A stretch of 64,000 nt of DNA from Effrenium voratum (lineage: Eukaryota > Sar > Dinophyceae > Suessiales > Symbiodiniaceae). Position 1 is the first letter of the stretch, and every line of letters begins with the position of its first letter. The stretch spans positions 163,501 through 227,500 of the forward strand of contig CAUJNA010002968.1 in the NCBI GenBank assembly GCA_963377175.1. The letters are read 5' to 3'. The notes under the pieces are model-generated. The model did not search any database. It saw nothing but the letters and a program-made list of their open reading frames with translations, and had not been told where the DNA came from. This document shows, in pieces, positions 1 to 12,494 of this stretch. Made by a program: the position numbers and the translations under genes.

Positions 1-57
1 TTTTCTGGGTTGACTCAATTCGACTCATTTGGGACTCGTTGGGACTCGTTGGACGAG

Positions 58-3000
58 GAGGGCATGGTGTCGCTGCTGGCGGTGCGACAGCACCTGGCCA
101 AGCTGCGGGGCTACGAGAGCTGGGCGCACTACGCGCAGCGGGACTCGCTGCTGCAGAGCCCGCAGCACGTGGAGCACTTCTTGGAGGACGGAGACGGGTG
201 CTTGGGGTGTGTGGGGGGTGTGTGGGGAACTGGGAGGGTGATGGGATGGTGTGGCAGGATGAGTGTGACTGTTTCTCCACGAAAGTACTGAGTCGGATGG
301 CAAACAGAATGGCTCTTGTGCCTTCTGTAGTTTGAAGGAAGCTGCAGTGAAAGCAAGAAAGTATTCCCGCTGGAAGCAGCATCAAATTGATGGCCAGGGA
401 ATAAATGACAAGTGGACACTATTGATGACCCTTGAACATGGCCGGTCCCGCCTGTCAGGCCGCGTGGCACCGGCTCCGGCCGGGGCTGTTGGCAGAGCTG
501 CAGATCCTGGCAGAGGAGAAGAGCTCCTTGGGCGACCCTTCCAAGTTGGAAGGCTGGGATTTGCCCTTCTTGCTGCACCGGTGCAAGCAAAAGCACCAAA
601 CGGCCGACCAGATCTCGCAGTATCTCACCTATGAGTCCCTGCTGAATGGGGTGCGCCTGATTCTGTCTCGGCTCCTTGGCCTGGAGTTCACGCAGGAGGA
701 CTGGTGAGGTGACCCTCCTATCCGAAACCCAATGTTTTTCAAAAGGAAGGGCCGATGTTCAACTCTTCCTTGTGGCTTTGAAAGGGATTGGGAAACAGTT
801 TTATAAGGACTGCCCATTCCGCGTGGTCTGTTTCTTGAACGTAACATGGGCATGGCAACACAGATTGCAAACGCCGGAGGAGCCGGCACCCGGAGAGCTG
901 TGGCACCCCTCGGTGCAGAAGTTCGGGCTCCGCGACGACAACAATAACTTGTTGGGCGTGCTGTACCTGGATCCCTTCCAGCGCGCCGGCAAGAAGGTGG
1001 GGATGTCGAAAAGGAAGCGGACCTCAAATTTCAAATGCCACTGGTCTTGGCTTCTGGTTGCCGAAATTGGGGTATTGAAATAGGCAATCATTTCCTTGTG
1101 GTTTTTCCTTCAAGCACCAGTCACAAGGGGATCCAAATTTTGGCAGCCCAGGTGCAATCGGCGCAGTTCACACTCCAGGGCTCGAAAGTGCTCTCGGACG
1201 GGACACGGCAAACCCCGAAGACGTCCTTGGTCTATGCGCTGCCGCAGGGAGTGCACAATCTGACCCCGAGCTTTGCGCTGACCTTTATGCACGAGATCGG
1301 GCATGCCGTGCACTCGCTGCTCTCAGAGACCCACTTTCAGCACCTGTCCGGCACCCGTGGCACTATTGACTTTGTGGAGCCTCGTGTGTGAAGCTGGCTC
1401 GCTCGGCCTATTGGCATGTCAAAGCACGTGGGTTGCTTGCAGTCGATGGACGTGACACTCTTGCGTCGTTGTCACCCCTCAGTTCAGGAGTTTCCATCTC
1501 ACTTGTTCGAGCACTTTGTGTCGGACCCGGAGTGCCTGGCATCCTACGCCGTGTCGGGAGCAGGCGCGGCAAAGCTCTTTGTCTTTGCTTGGGCGGGAGA
1601 GGACCCCCTTTGTTGATCAGCCCCTTACTGCACGAAACCAAGGAAGAGGTGTTCTTCCCCAGATGGGCTGAAAGCTATAGGGATTCTGACCTTTAAAGAG
1701 GGGCAGGCTTCTCAGTGAGTTCGGACCAGGTTGCTGTTGTGAGTGCTGGTCAGGGTCCTGTTTTGTGTGCTGGAGGCGATGTGGTGGTTGCTGGCGGTGC
1801 TTGTTTGGCGAGGGTGCTGGTGTGCTGGATGTTGCCGGCCCTAAGAACAACCAGCGCCAGTGAGCAACCAGCTCTAGTAAGAAACCCAACACCTCTACCC
1901 CGAACCCAAGATGCACACTGGATAGTGCTTGTTCAAGTGGTTAAGCCACGGGCTCTTGTTCGGCGAAGTGTGACGGGCCTTGCAAATCGCTTTATATACT
2001 TGTCTTTGCTTGTTGTTTAGCTGATGGACTTCTCGAGCGTCCAACGGTCTTGGCGGTCAGGAAAGTCACTTCCATTGGAACTGCAAAGAGCTCACCGCCA
2101 ACGTCCTTTCAGTCAAATTGAAGCAGTGCAGCAGCTGCTATACGCCACTCAGAAGCAGCATATCTTGTCCAGCTTCTCACATGTCTGACGCAACTGTGCA
2201 GCTGAGTGAGTATTGCGCTGAGTGTATTTGTTCCATGCGAAGGGATGGACATTTCTCAGCACCACCACGCTGATATTCTGTTCCTGCTCCCAACACTGTT
2301 GCAGTAACCAAGTTCGGAAAGAGCATGCACACAGTAAGGCTGTGGTGGATCAGGCCTTTTATACTTACCACCCAGTTGGAAAACCAGAAGCACAAGTTGC
2401 AGCAGTGCAGCAACATTTGCGCGACTCGCTGCTTGCCTGGAATGCTAGTCACCAGCTGTGGCTTGTTGAAGGAATTGCATGCCTAAAGAGCTAAGGTTTT
2501 CCAAGTTCGAGCTGGTTGCTTGGCTGATTTTTGCTTTGGCGTCGAGAGTGAGTTCCAAATGCATGCGTGCACTCGACGAGGACGGTCCTTTCAACGGATC
2601 TCTAGTTGAATTGCCGGGCGCTTACTGGAAGCTCAAGCTTGACGCTGTGCAGATTTTTTTTTGCAAGTGCACAAACAAGTTGTGCATATCCATGTCTCTT
2701 TTCGTGCGATTTCCGTAGTTGGCGCTCACTAGCACATAGGCCATTTGGCTTGATTGTTGGAAGCTGCCAAGATTCTCTAGAGGTTGGGGCTTGCCTCGCC
2801 ATCACGGTTTGACCACCTGGTGCACTATGGCGGCTCCTACTACTGCTACCTCTTCAACAGAGTGCCTCCCTGCAACATTCGACGTAAAGTGCAGGATGCA
2901 ACTGCGCAATATCAGGAACTTCAGGAGTCCACGGTTTTTGATCAAGAATGGGGGATGGCCGGGGCTGGAGCTTTTTCGACTTGCCATGTGTGAGGGAGCT

Positions 3001-3382
3001 TGCCGTGTGCTCGAGGCGCTTGCAGCGCATGTTTGGCGACAAGGATTTCAATCAGATCCCTTCAACGCCAAAGCTGGCACGCGTCTTCGAGGTGGCCCCT
3101 GTTCCTTGTTGTTTCTCACCAGGAAAGACCTGTGGCTTGCTAGGCATGCTGAGAAGAGGCCGGCTTGACAAGCAGATTTGCACACAATGCTTTGGGAAAT
3201 GAAATGCATCCGCATCCCATTCGCATTTGGCAGGCTCTGTGGTTCAGACACTGGATGTGATTCGGGAGCTTTGCCCCGGTGATCCTGCATTTGCTGCACA
3301 TGAAGTGCCCTTGGATGCTATGATGGAGCCACTTGCACTGAAAGAGTCAACAGGTCGTGCTGTGACTGAATCGTTTCTTTGA
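58..3382 (+). CDS. MIPEP: Mitochondrial intermediate peptidase-like M3 metallopeptidase, 5'-truncated, about ten exons
   Basis: Zinc oligopeptidase of family M3; family members such as MIPEP remove octapeptides from imported precursors in the mitochondrial matrix. Exons inferred from frame and phase: ~58-186, 459-698, 880-996, 1152-1376, 1488-1550, 2021-~2155, 2339-~2445, ~2784-2861, 3016-3091, 3234-3382 (TGA). The fourth exon carries the zinc motif HEIGH at 1290-1304, followed by HSLL and SGTRGTIDFV. The next exon continues EFPSHLFEHF, and the Glu 25 residues after HEIGH is the expected third zinc ligand. RFDHLVHYGGSYYCYL (~2803-2850) and FQSDPFNAKAG (~3049-3081) match the C-terminal half of MIPEP. 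The last exon joins in phase (codon split 1/2) to give GSVVQTLDVIRELC, resembling the family's end. The N-terminal part lies before the window. Two joins fit best with GA donors (after 698 and 1376). The ends of the sixth, seventh and eighth exons are approximate. Confidence 0.82.
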
Positions 3383-3600
3383 GTGGGCTGCAGTTGGCAT
3401 GGCCTGTCCAAGGCTATCACACTCCAGCGCTTAGTGACAAAATGGAGCGATGGCCGGTTCTGCCACGATGTTCCCAACCGTTCCGGTGAGCTTTTGCCCA
3501 GTGACTCGTGCTCCGAGGCTGCTGGTGCTGCCGCTGGGATTTGGCACGCTTTTTTTGAGGCGCCATGACATTTTGTTTCTTCTTATATGACTTGATATAG
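3383..3600. other. 3' flank of the peptidase gene
   Basis: Short GC-balanced stretch after the peptidase stop. A small open frame ends at 3568 but shows no family similarity and probably belongs to the 3' UTR. Confidence 0.3.
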
Positions 3601-5012
3601 CGATACTAATATATATATATATATGCCCCGCCCCCCATGGACCCTGGCTACAGTGCCTTTTGGGGATGATGCATCTAGAATCTAGAGATATTCATCCTCG
3701 AACTTTCCCATTTTGGGCAAATTAAAGCCTCATAATTTGGAGCCCGGAGTCCTCCGAAATGTCCCAATATTATATCCTTTCCAAATAATATTTTACTTCA
3801 AATAGATTTGGATTCTTGAAAAGGATTTAGTTAGGATACAGTTTTCCAAGTTCGTTTTATGTTCAATTCGACTTTAAATAAACAATCCTTTCCAAATAGG
3901 GTTTAAACTGCAATGTAAATTATAATTTCGGGTAAAAATTCAACTAATCTTGAATAACACATTTTAAATACTAACTTATTCCCCAACATGATGAACGTTT
4001 TTAGTTCAATATAACACGATCAAAAATCAAGTGGCCTTTGATAATAGTACTTAGATTGCCTTGGTTCTCAACTACAAGGAAGTTCGAAATAGGATTTGTG
4101 TTATTTGCATTCTGGCCCTTCTGTAGCATAAGAAAGGTCCGAAATTGAACATCTTTGACGGTGTTCCACCAATGCAAGTTTCAATGGATTAGAGGTTCAA
4201 ATTCTAGAACTATCTCGAAAGAGGGGTTCTAGCTACATCAGTTGACAGGAAAACATAATTCATTCTATTTCAAAAGGCAGAGGTAGTATATGAGCAGATG
4301 TGAGCAGGTAGTTCAAAGGGGGGAGGGTTGACGGTGCGTGAACATACATACATACATACATACATACCTACCTGCCTACCTACATACATACCTACCTACC
4401 TACCTACCTACCTGCCTGCCCACCTACCTACCTACCTACCTACCTACCTACATACATACATACATACATACATACATACCCACATACATACATTAGACAT
4501 ACATACATACATACATACATACATACATACATACATACATACATACATACATACATACATACATACATACATACATACATACATACATACCATACATACA
4601 TACATACATACATACATACATACATACATACATACATACATACATACATACATACATACATACATACATACATACATACATACATACATACATACATACA
4701 TACATACATACATACATACATACATACATACATACATACATACATACATACATACATACATACATACATACATACATACATACATACATACATACATACA
4801 TACATACATACATACATACATACATACATACATACATACATACATACATACATACATACATACATACATACACATACATACATACATACATACATACATA
4901 CATACATACATACATACATACATACATACATACATACATACATACATACATACATACATACATACATACATACCACATACCCACATACATACATTTGACA
5001 TACATACATACA

Positions 5013-5043
<31 letters not shown>

Positions 5044-5081
5044 CATACATACATACATACATACATACATACATACATACA

Positions 5082-5112
<31 letters not shown>

Positions 5113-7100
5113 CCATATTATTTATATTTACATACACACACATAGTACACCTCATGATCCTGTGCCTCTTCATAACATACTGTAAAACTACAGTGTGTTT
5201 GAGCATTACACGTCCCTTTGTTTACTCCCTGGACAAGGGCCACCATGAGCATAGATTACATGATTCAAAAAGCGTTGCACCTGCCTTTGTTTACCTCCTG
5301 GAAAGGGGTCAACGTAAGCAAAACAACGGAAAAAAACATATGGGACCTCAAGATACAGGAATCAAGATTCCCAGACATAATTTTCTCAGATTCTTGAATC
5401 TTGAATCTTGAATCCCATAATTGTTAAAATAACGCAAAAAATCCAGTGTTGTCCCAATACTCTTGGATGCATGCAGACTCTGTCAGATTGTAGATGTTGA
5501 TATCATTGCTTACATTCCATATGTATGTACATAATGGGTATATATATATATATGCAACCCCCCCCATGGACCCTGGTTTTACTGCCTTTTGGGGATGGCA
5601 AATCTAGAATTTCCAAATTTATATTCTCGAAATTTCCAATTGTGGGTCCCCAAAGCGTGATAATTTGGAGCCCGGAGTCCTCCACAATGGCCCAGTATGA
5701 TACCCTTTGCAGATAAGATGTTACTTCAACTAGAATTGGAATTTTGAATATAGTTTAGTATGGATATAGTTTTCAAACATGTGTTTATGTTCAATTACAG
5801 CTTAAAACAAGCAAATCCTTTCCAAATAGCAGCTACATGAAAATGTAAATATATATTTTCGGCTAAACTCCAACTAATCTATAACACAAGAAGTTAGATG
5901 GAAGCTTTTTCCCAAATATAATCCAAGTGGTAAATATAATCTAAGACGAACACAACTCAATTTGCTTTTGATAATATCAAGTGAATAGAGACTACATCTC
6001 AAATATAATTCATATTAAATATGGCTATACATTTGGAAATTAAAAATGGGATTTGTGTTGTTTACATTCTGGCCCTTTTGTAGCATAAGAAAGGTCCGAC
6101 ATTGAACTTGTTAGACGGTGTTCCAAAGGGAATTTTCAAGGGAAGAGAGGTTCAAAATCTAAGACTATCTCGAAGCAGGGATTCTAGCTAAACCGTTGTA
6201 TTTAAAGTTCTATTTGCGCAGGAAAGTTAATTCTATCTCAAAAGGTGGAGGTAGTAGATGAGCAAATGTGGACAGGTAGTTGAAGAGGGTGGGGGACGGT
6301 GTGTGAACGTACATACATATGTATATCTATATATATATATATACACATACATACACACATATATAGTACCCCCAATGATCCTGCGCCTCCTCATAAAATA
6401 CTGGAAAATGTAGTGTTTTTGAGCGTTGCACCTGCCTTTGTTTACCTCCTGGAAAGGGGTCAACATGAGCATAGCTGACATGAAGCTCACCAAAAGCACT
6501 TGAAAGTTTGTCTAACCAATAACTTGAAGTGTGTCCACTGGATCGCTAAGCACTTGAAAATTTGCTACTATCGGATGGAAGATTCAATATTGAAGATTAC
6601 ACAGAACACTTTCCTGAGAATTGTCAATCCTGGCCAAACCCAAATAGCATTCAAGTTCTTCTAACACTTGAAAGTGCTTTACCACTGGATTGAGGATTCA
6701 ATATTGAGGAGCCCACAAACCACCACTTTCCTGAGACTCATCCATCCTGGTCAACCCCTAAAATGTTCAAGTTGTTCTATCACCTCGAACATCCGTTACC
6801 ACTGGATTGAACTATTTCACGGAAAACTTTTCCGATAATCTTATTGAACATTGAGAGTATTGGGACAATTCCGGAATTTTTAAAACTTTTTAAAAATTAT
6901 GGGATTCACGATTCAAGATTCCCAGAAAATATTTTCTCACATTCTTGAATCTTGAATCTTGAATCCCAGAATTTTTGATACTTTTTAAAACTGTCTGAGT
7001 TGTTCGTGTATTCTTGGATGCATTCAAACTCTTTCAGATTGCAGGTGCTGATGTCATTGCTTTTATCACATCTGTATGCATGCATGCGTATCATATACAT
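3600..7100. repeat. AT-rich element present as two tandem diverged copies
   Basis: Copy 1 is about 3609-5535 and copy 2 about 5541-7095. Each begins with a (TA)n run, then a C-rich tract and CATGGACCCTGG (3630-3647; 5562-5575). Shared blocks follow in the same order: ATAATTTGGAGCCCGGAGTC (3734; 5659), a block reading TTCTGGCCCTT(C/T)TGTAGC (~4111; ~6067), TTTACCTCCTGGAAAGGGG (5290; 6440) and a (TTGAATC)n block (~5395; ~6950). Base composition is far more AT-rich than the flanking gene DNA, and no open frame is conserved between copies. Looks like a non-autonomous repeat; class unknown. Confidence 0.7.
4345..5111. repeat. (TACA)n / (TACC)n tetranucleotide microsatellite, about 0.77 kb
   Basis: Almost pure TACA repeats, with a short TACC-rich start (4365-4450) and a few interruptions such as CCCACATACATACATT at 4480 and 4979. 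The equivalent point in the second copy of the surrounding element (6307-6363) has only about 55 bp of TA/CA-rich sequence. All long open frames here are translations of the repeat. Confidence 0.95.
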
Positions 7101-7365
7101 GTACGACCCTCCCCCCAATTTTGACACAAATCCAAGAAGCAAAAAGAAGCATAAAACACTGGAAAATACAGGTCAACCGCACCAAACCAGGGTCCATGAT
7201 GGGGGGGGGGGGGGGTACCATATATATATATATACATACCTATGGCACCCCCCCAGCCAGTTTTGCAAAAAATATAAACAGGCAAAAACAGCATAACACA
7301 CTGGACAAACACCTCAAGCTCACCAAACCAGGGTCCATGCAAGGGTACCATATATATATATATAA
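7083..7365. repeat. Two inverted end-segments of the AT-rich element
   Basis: The ACCAGGGTCCATG motif followed by a G-rich or GGGTACC block and (TA)n occurs at about 7186-7233 and 7326-7362. This is the reverse complement of the ends at 3609 and 5541. Between them lie related stretches with a CA(T/C)AA(A/C)ACACTGGA block. A run of about 17 G lies near 7200. Likely nested or inverted fragments of the same repeat family. Confidence 0.6.
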
Positions 7366-7399
7366 TGTACGTATGCAGCGTATGTATATATATGTGCAT

Positions 7400-10300
7400 A
7401 CATATGTATGTGACAAGAGCAGGTCACGCCATCACCATTACATTGCGCCATTTTTTTTGGGGCATAGAGGGATCTCTGAAATTTGGCGACTTATGTCCTC
7501 GCCAAGTGGCTGCAGGCTGCTGCTGCCGCTGAAGGTCCAGTCCGTTTTCCAGGCCCCGACTGCTGAGCCGCGTCGCTGTGATCGGCACCGCGGGTGTGGA
7601 GCCACCAGTCCTGCAGCCGTTTTGGGAATCAAGCGAATGAACGCTGGAAGACCTGGCCACATGGCACAAGACATGGTTTGGGCCGCACATGGCAACATCA
7701 AACTCAAGCCTCGAGTGGGCTGACCTTGGGTCTCTCCCAGCTCCAGTGAGAGGTCCTCAGCTGGATAGCTGGATGGGCTGTCCCTTTAAGGTGTCGCTAT
7801 GGCATGCAAGCATTCCGCAAATTGCAGCTGCGACCACAGTGTGACTCACAAGGCCTGTTTGCGTTTGAGTTGTTCTTAGTCCAATGCCAAAGCAGAGAGA
7901 TTGCTGAAAGGAGAGTCTTGTATTTCCATGCAATCATGAGAGAGGGTGCTTGTGTATTTGGCCATGGCGCTGCTTGTCTGGCTGCTTTCAGGCGGAGCAT
8001 TCAGCTTTGGGATGGCTTGCCTGGAGGCGCGCGCCATTCGCAATGACTGGCTGCTCAACCGGACCATCCTCTTAAACTCAACTCAGGCACTTGAGTGAAC
8101 GCCACTTGAGTTTGCACTGCTTTCCATGGAGTTGTTGCGATTGGCAGTGCGCCCGGCGATGAACGAGTTGGCTGAGATGGCAGGCCGCTTCAAGTTGCAG
8201 CGCTTTGCATTCTATGCCTGGTCGGCGGTGGTTGGCCACGATGTCAGCTGAGCACCTGAGCATGGCATGTATGCAAAGGCATAGTTTCCCTTGCTTTAGG
8301 CTATTCGCCGCTGGACTTTCCGTGATGTTGGTTTGCCAGTTTCGCAAACAGGCCAGGAGGGCATGCCACGGTCAGTTGCGAAGAGAAGATTAATTTATGG
8401 CATGAACCAAGCAGTAAAGCGTACGGCTTCAGACAGACGTTTGCTAGTTTCAGGATAAACAAGCCAAAAGGCATCCACAATTTAGCCACAGGCCAGAGCT
8501 GCTTGGTTGGCCTGTGCACCCTGGCAAGTTGTACGCCGCCTCCCCCATGGCATGCATCTCGGCGTTTTGACTGGGAGCTGTCTCGAAGAACCAACTATTT
8601 GAAAAGGGTCCCACCTGCAAGAGAGAGATCAGCAGATAAGGGAAGCAACATGCCGTTTGTTTTCGAGCGTATACGGCACATGACACTTGTTATTGCGCTT
8701 CGTCGTGGGTCAATCCAAATCCAGCATCTTTTGGACTTGGACATTGGGCAAAGTGTGTGCTGTGTATTGGACATTGGCCAGTGCCCCACTCTCTCCACTC
8801 TCATGTCTGATGTGCTTGGAGCCAAGCCCAGGCTGCTGCTCTTGTTGGGCAGCGCCTCAGCTGTGAGCATCGATTAGTTGCTGCTTTGCCATCTCAGACT
8901 TTACCATTTTACCATGCTCTGGGGGAGGTGGCCACATTCTTGGGGTTCAATTTGAATGGGTACCACTTAGGTCTTTGCTTTACAGCAGCGCCCCATGATT
9001 CGACGGGAGCGTGTGCGTGTCCAATGTGCCAGGGCCGCTTGCAGGCAAATAGCGCACACAACGCTTGCGGATGCTTAATGCTGGTGTGTTGTGAGGATTT
9101 TGAGCAGTCCACAAGATCGAGATGGTGAACGCAGAGTAGATGCCGAGTGTGTCACTGCGGTTGCAGCCAAATGGACCGGCTGGTCTTCAGACCTGACACG
9201 CATTGGTCGGCTTGGAGGGGCGCCGTCTATTGCATGGCTCATCAGCCTCAGCACAGCATCGGCACCGACGACTCCGCCCTGTGATGGTCGTTATGGCCAT
9301 TATGGCTTAGCGGCCACGGCTCTGACAAGCCCCAGCGCGCTTGTGGGCAAAAAGGTAGCGTCCCCTTGTCCTGAGGGCTCGAGTTTCCTGAGCTGAATGA
9401 TGGGATGATTGGCATAGGTGCCCATCCTTTTCATTGTCACCGACTGCTGGAGCCTGGGCCTTGTAGTGACGAAGGCGCGGTGGTCCACCCTTTCGTGTTG
9501 ATTCCCTGATCATGGCAAAGAGGTCCCGATTTTGATGTAAGTGGAGGTCTTGTGGCGCTTGGTGCAAACTGACATGATCATGCACAGCTTACACCAAGAG
9601 TGCAGCTCTCAGCATTCGGCAGTTGCTTGAGGCAATTGCTTGGGGCAGTTGCTTGGGCCAGTTGCTTGGGGCAGTTGCTTGGGGCAGTTGCTTGGAGCTT
9701 GATTGGCAGGGAGTTAGTTTGCGTTGTTTAAGCTTGACATTCCAGGATCGTGGCAGTTTGGACTGAAGCTCAAGGCGCGGCGCGCACATGACGACTGCAA
9801 CCCAGGCAATGACGTGTTCTTGGTTGTTTGGCTCCCTTCGAGATGTCCCGCAACATGAGCTGGCTTGCCAATCTAGTTAGTGGGGTCAAGAGCGGGGCGA
9901 TCTTGCGCAGGTTCGCTGACATACATCTTCTTCAACCTCCGCTCGCATTGGCGAATCTGGAGGAGCACTGGCCAATGTCAGGTGTCTCATGCACTCTCAA
10001 AATGACCTTGTTGGTTGAAACCCGTGAGGACTTCAGTGCTACCCATGCTGGAGGCCCTGCCAAGGTGGGCCTTGGGATGTTTGTTCAGCATTCCGCGCAG
10101 GCCATTGTGTTTCACCTGGTTTTCCCGCGTACAGTTGCAAGCTCAGCGTCTCAGCGTTGCAGGGTGTTGCCTGCACGCGGATGAAAGTGGTTCAGGCAGC
10201 TCTGACCCTGCTGCAATTCGTGGGGTCGGGCCAAGCCGTGGCCCGAGATCTCGGGAAGGCAGATTCTTTGTCACGGGCCTTGATGCAGTGCCTGTTCCCT

Positions 10301-12240
10301 TGAAGCGTGCTTCTTACTTGCTTTCCTATCTTCCCTTTTGTGCCTGGGTGGCAGAAGTGGATCAATCAGTTTGAGCCTCAAGTCTCATTCATTGTGCAGC
10401 TTTGCGCTGCCTTGCCGCGAGGAATACTTCAAGGCTGCGCTCCTCATGTACTGTTACCACGTGGTTCTGATGTTGAGGCTGATGTGCGGCACTCATTGAG
10501 GCTTAGAAGACAGCCAGCTCTTGTCTACAGGCGCTTGGCGCAAAAGACCCATGTGACAAGCACGTTTTTGCGTTGCAATCCGTGTTGTCAGTATCCATCC
10601 CGCCGCTGCCACATGCCTTGTTTCCCAGGCCACATGCGCATGTGAGAATTCCTTGGAAAGGCATAAATCACCCCTTCAAATGATTGCTGTCATGTTGGTT
10701 TCCTTGAACGCCGGTTCCGCAGCCGTATCCCACTGAGGCTGTCTGCCCTGCCCAGAGCACGCACTTGGCTCCATGAGGCCATGCAACCTTGGATGTAGGA
10801 TGTACCCAAGTTGGGCACCCCATGGGTTTCAAGGCAGCCAAGATGGCCACTATCCAAGAAGTCACCCGGTGTAGAGGATGGCATGTCCCGCTCTCATCCA
10901 ACTGGTTGATCGGTATTGTTTGTCTAACTTCTTTGTTAGTCGGGAGGACAAGTAATTGCAGTCTCCCGTGAATAGTTTCAAGATCAAGGGACCCATGAGC
11001 CCGAGATCTAGAGGTTCGAACAGTTGCCTGGCGGATGTTCCTCTCTTCGGAGCACTGTAGATGACACACTCACACAAACACAACCACACACAGTGAAGTC
11101 GTTGGCACGGCAACGTCTTTGAAGACACAAAGAAACATGCTGATGTGCTGGTGTGATCATGCCTCGTGTGTGAATGACTGGTAGAGGTGCGTCAACAAAT
11201 CTTCGACAGCAAATACCTGGCGAGCAGCTCAGGGCCCATCTCTTTGCGGCTCGTTTCTCGATACGGCTGAAAGGTATGAGATTTGAGATTGCAAGCGATT
11301 CTCAGCAGAACCTTCTGTTGATCACCGCTATCCTGAGATCTCCACCGAGCTGCAAAACTATCACCGGGCTGCTCCCGAGTCGCAGGCCGGGGCTCAAGTG
11401 GGGACACCTCCACCCATCATGAGGCGCGGCCCTTCTAATTCTCTATGTACACACACACACGGCTTTGGGTAGACCACTGTAGTGCCAGGCTAGGTTGTGA
11501 TGATGGCTCAGTTGCTCTTTCTCAGGGCCTTGGTTGCAGCCTAGGAGGGACAGCTCGACCCTCCTGATTCCAGTGCGAGCTGAGCGTGTACAGTCATGAA
11601 TGGTATGACTCCGGCAGCTGTGAACCCTCGGCTAAATTGGCTTTGGCCGGATAGTCCGCTACATCGGAACTTAGCTTGCAGCCGTGAAGCGGCATGCTCG
11701 TGACACTATTCATTGATCGTCAACCGGATTCTTCTGGCTTCTCTACGCGTATGTATTCTGTTTCTGCTAGTGCTTGGGTAGTGTTTCCTCCCGTTTCTTA
11801 CACGTATGCTGCGGTGCCTGCTTGTACAGACACACTCAAACCAATCTCAAGGCCCCTAGCAAAAAGACAAGCTCGGATGACGGGGAGAGCTGCACAGGCA
11901 TGTTGCATGCTTGCATAGCCAACCACCATCAATGTGGGTGTGTTTCTACATGGGGGATGCCCAATCGCGGGCTCCCCCTTTGGTCCTCCATGTGCAGCCA
12001 TACCGGCTTAAAAGCAATCCAAAGGAGGGTAGACCCCAAACAACACACTCCCTCGACACCTATGAATGCATGGGACACGCGCGAGCTTTTGGGATCAAGC
12101 TCGCCAGATTGCCCCGCAGCTTTCCGAGGCACAAGGGGCCTGTGCAGAGACTGGCTTCTCCGAAAGCTGGTCCATTTGCCCATCTAGGGAAACGGACTGA
12201 TGGACTGACACCAACCATTCCCTGGGGCTGCTAGAAATGA
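7400..12240. other. Long region without a confident gene; scattered weak exon-like frames
   Basis: GC-balanced sequence with short open frames on both strands. Best exon-like pieces: a frame at 7556-7625 after a CAG acceptor (LLSRVAVIGTAGVEPP), 8100-8250 (LLRLAVRPAMNELAEMAGRF) and 9900-10065 (TLLVETREDFSATHAGGPAK followed by a GT donor). None matches a family I recognise and I could not chain them in phase. They may be exons of one unknown + strand gene or decayed coding sequence. No repeat longer than the local one near 9620 was seen. Confidence 0.3.
9620..9692. repeat. Short tandem repeat based on GGCAGTTGCTTG
   Basis: Five to six imperfect copies of (G)GGCAGTTGCTTG(G) with a 12-16 bp step, beginning with CGGCAGTTGCTTGAGGCAATTG. 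Confidence 0.8.
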
Positions 12241-12494
12241 CCTCTCAAAAATGTTCAGTACCTGCCCCTGAGGCAGAGCTTCCAGATGCCGCCCAAGCGG
12301 GACACATGTGCCAAACCACAGCCAAAAGGCGCTGCTTGCGTGCGAACACCGTAATCACACTTAGCCGCTGGGTCTCTTTTCTGCGGATTGCCTTGAGGTA
12401 AGTAAAGACGATATCAACAGAATGAGGGCGCCCATTTTGAGACACCAAAGCATGACCAGTGTGATGCTCTCTGCAAGAAAGGGAAGGCGTAAGA

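Noticed and set aside
4328..5206. Long frames on both strands through the TACA block (His-Thr-Tyr-Ile and Met-Tyr-Val-Cys repeats)
   Set aside because: Pure translation of a tetranucleotide microsatellite in every frame; not evidence of a gene.
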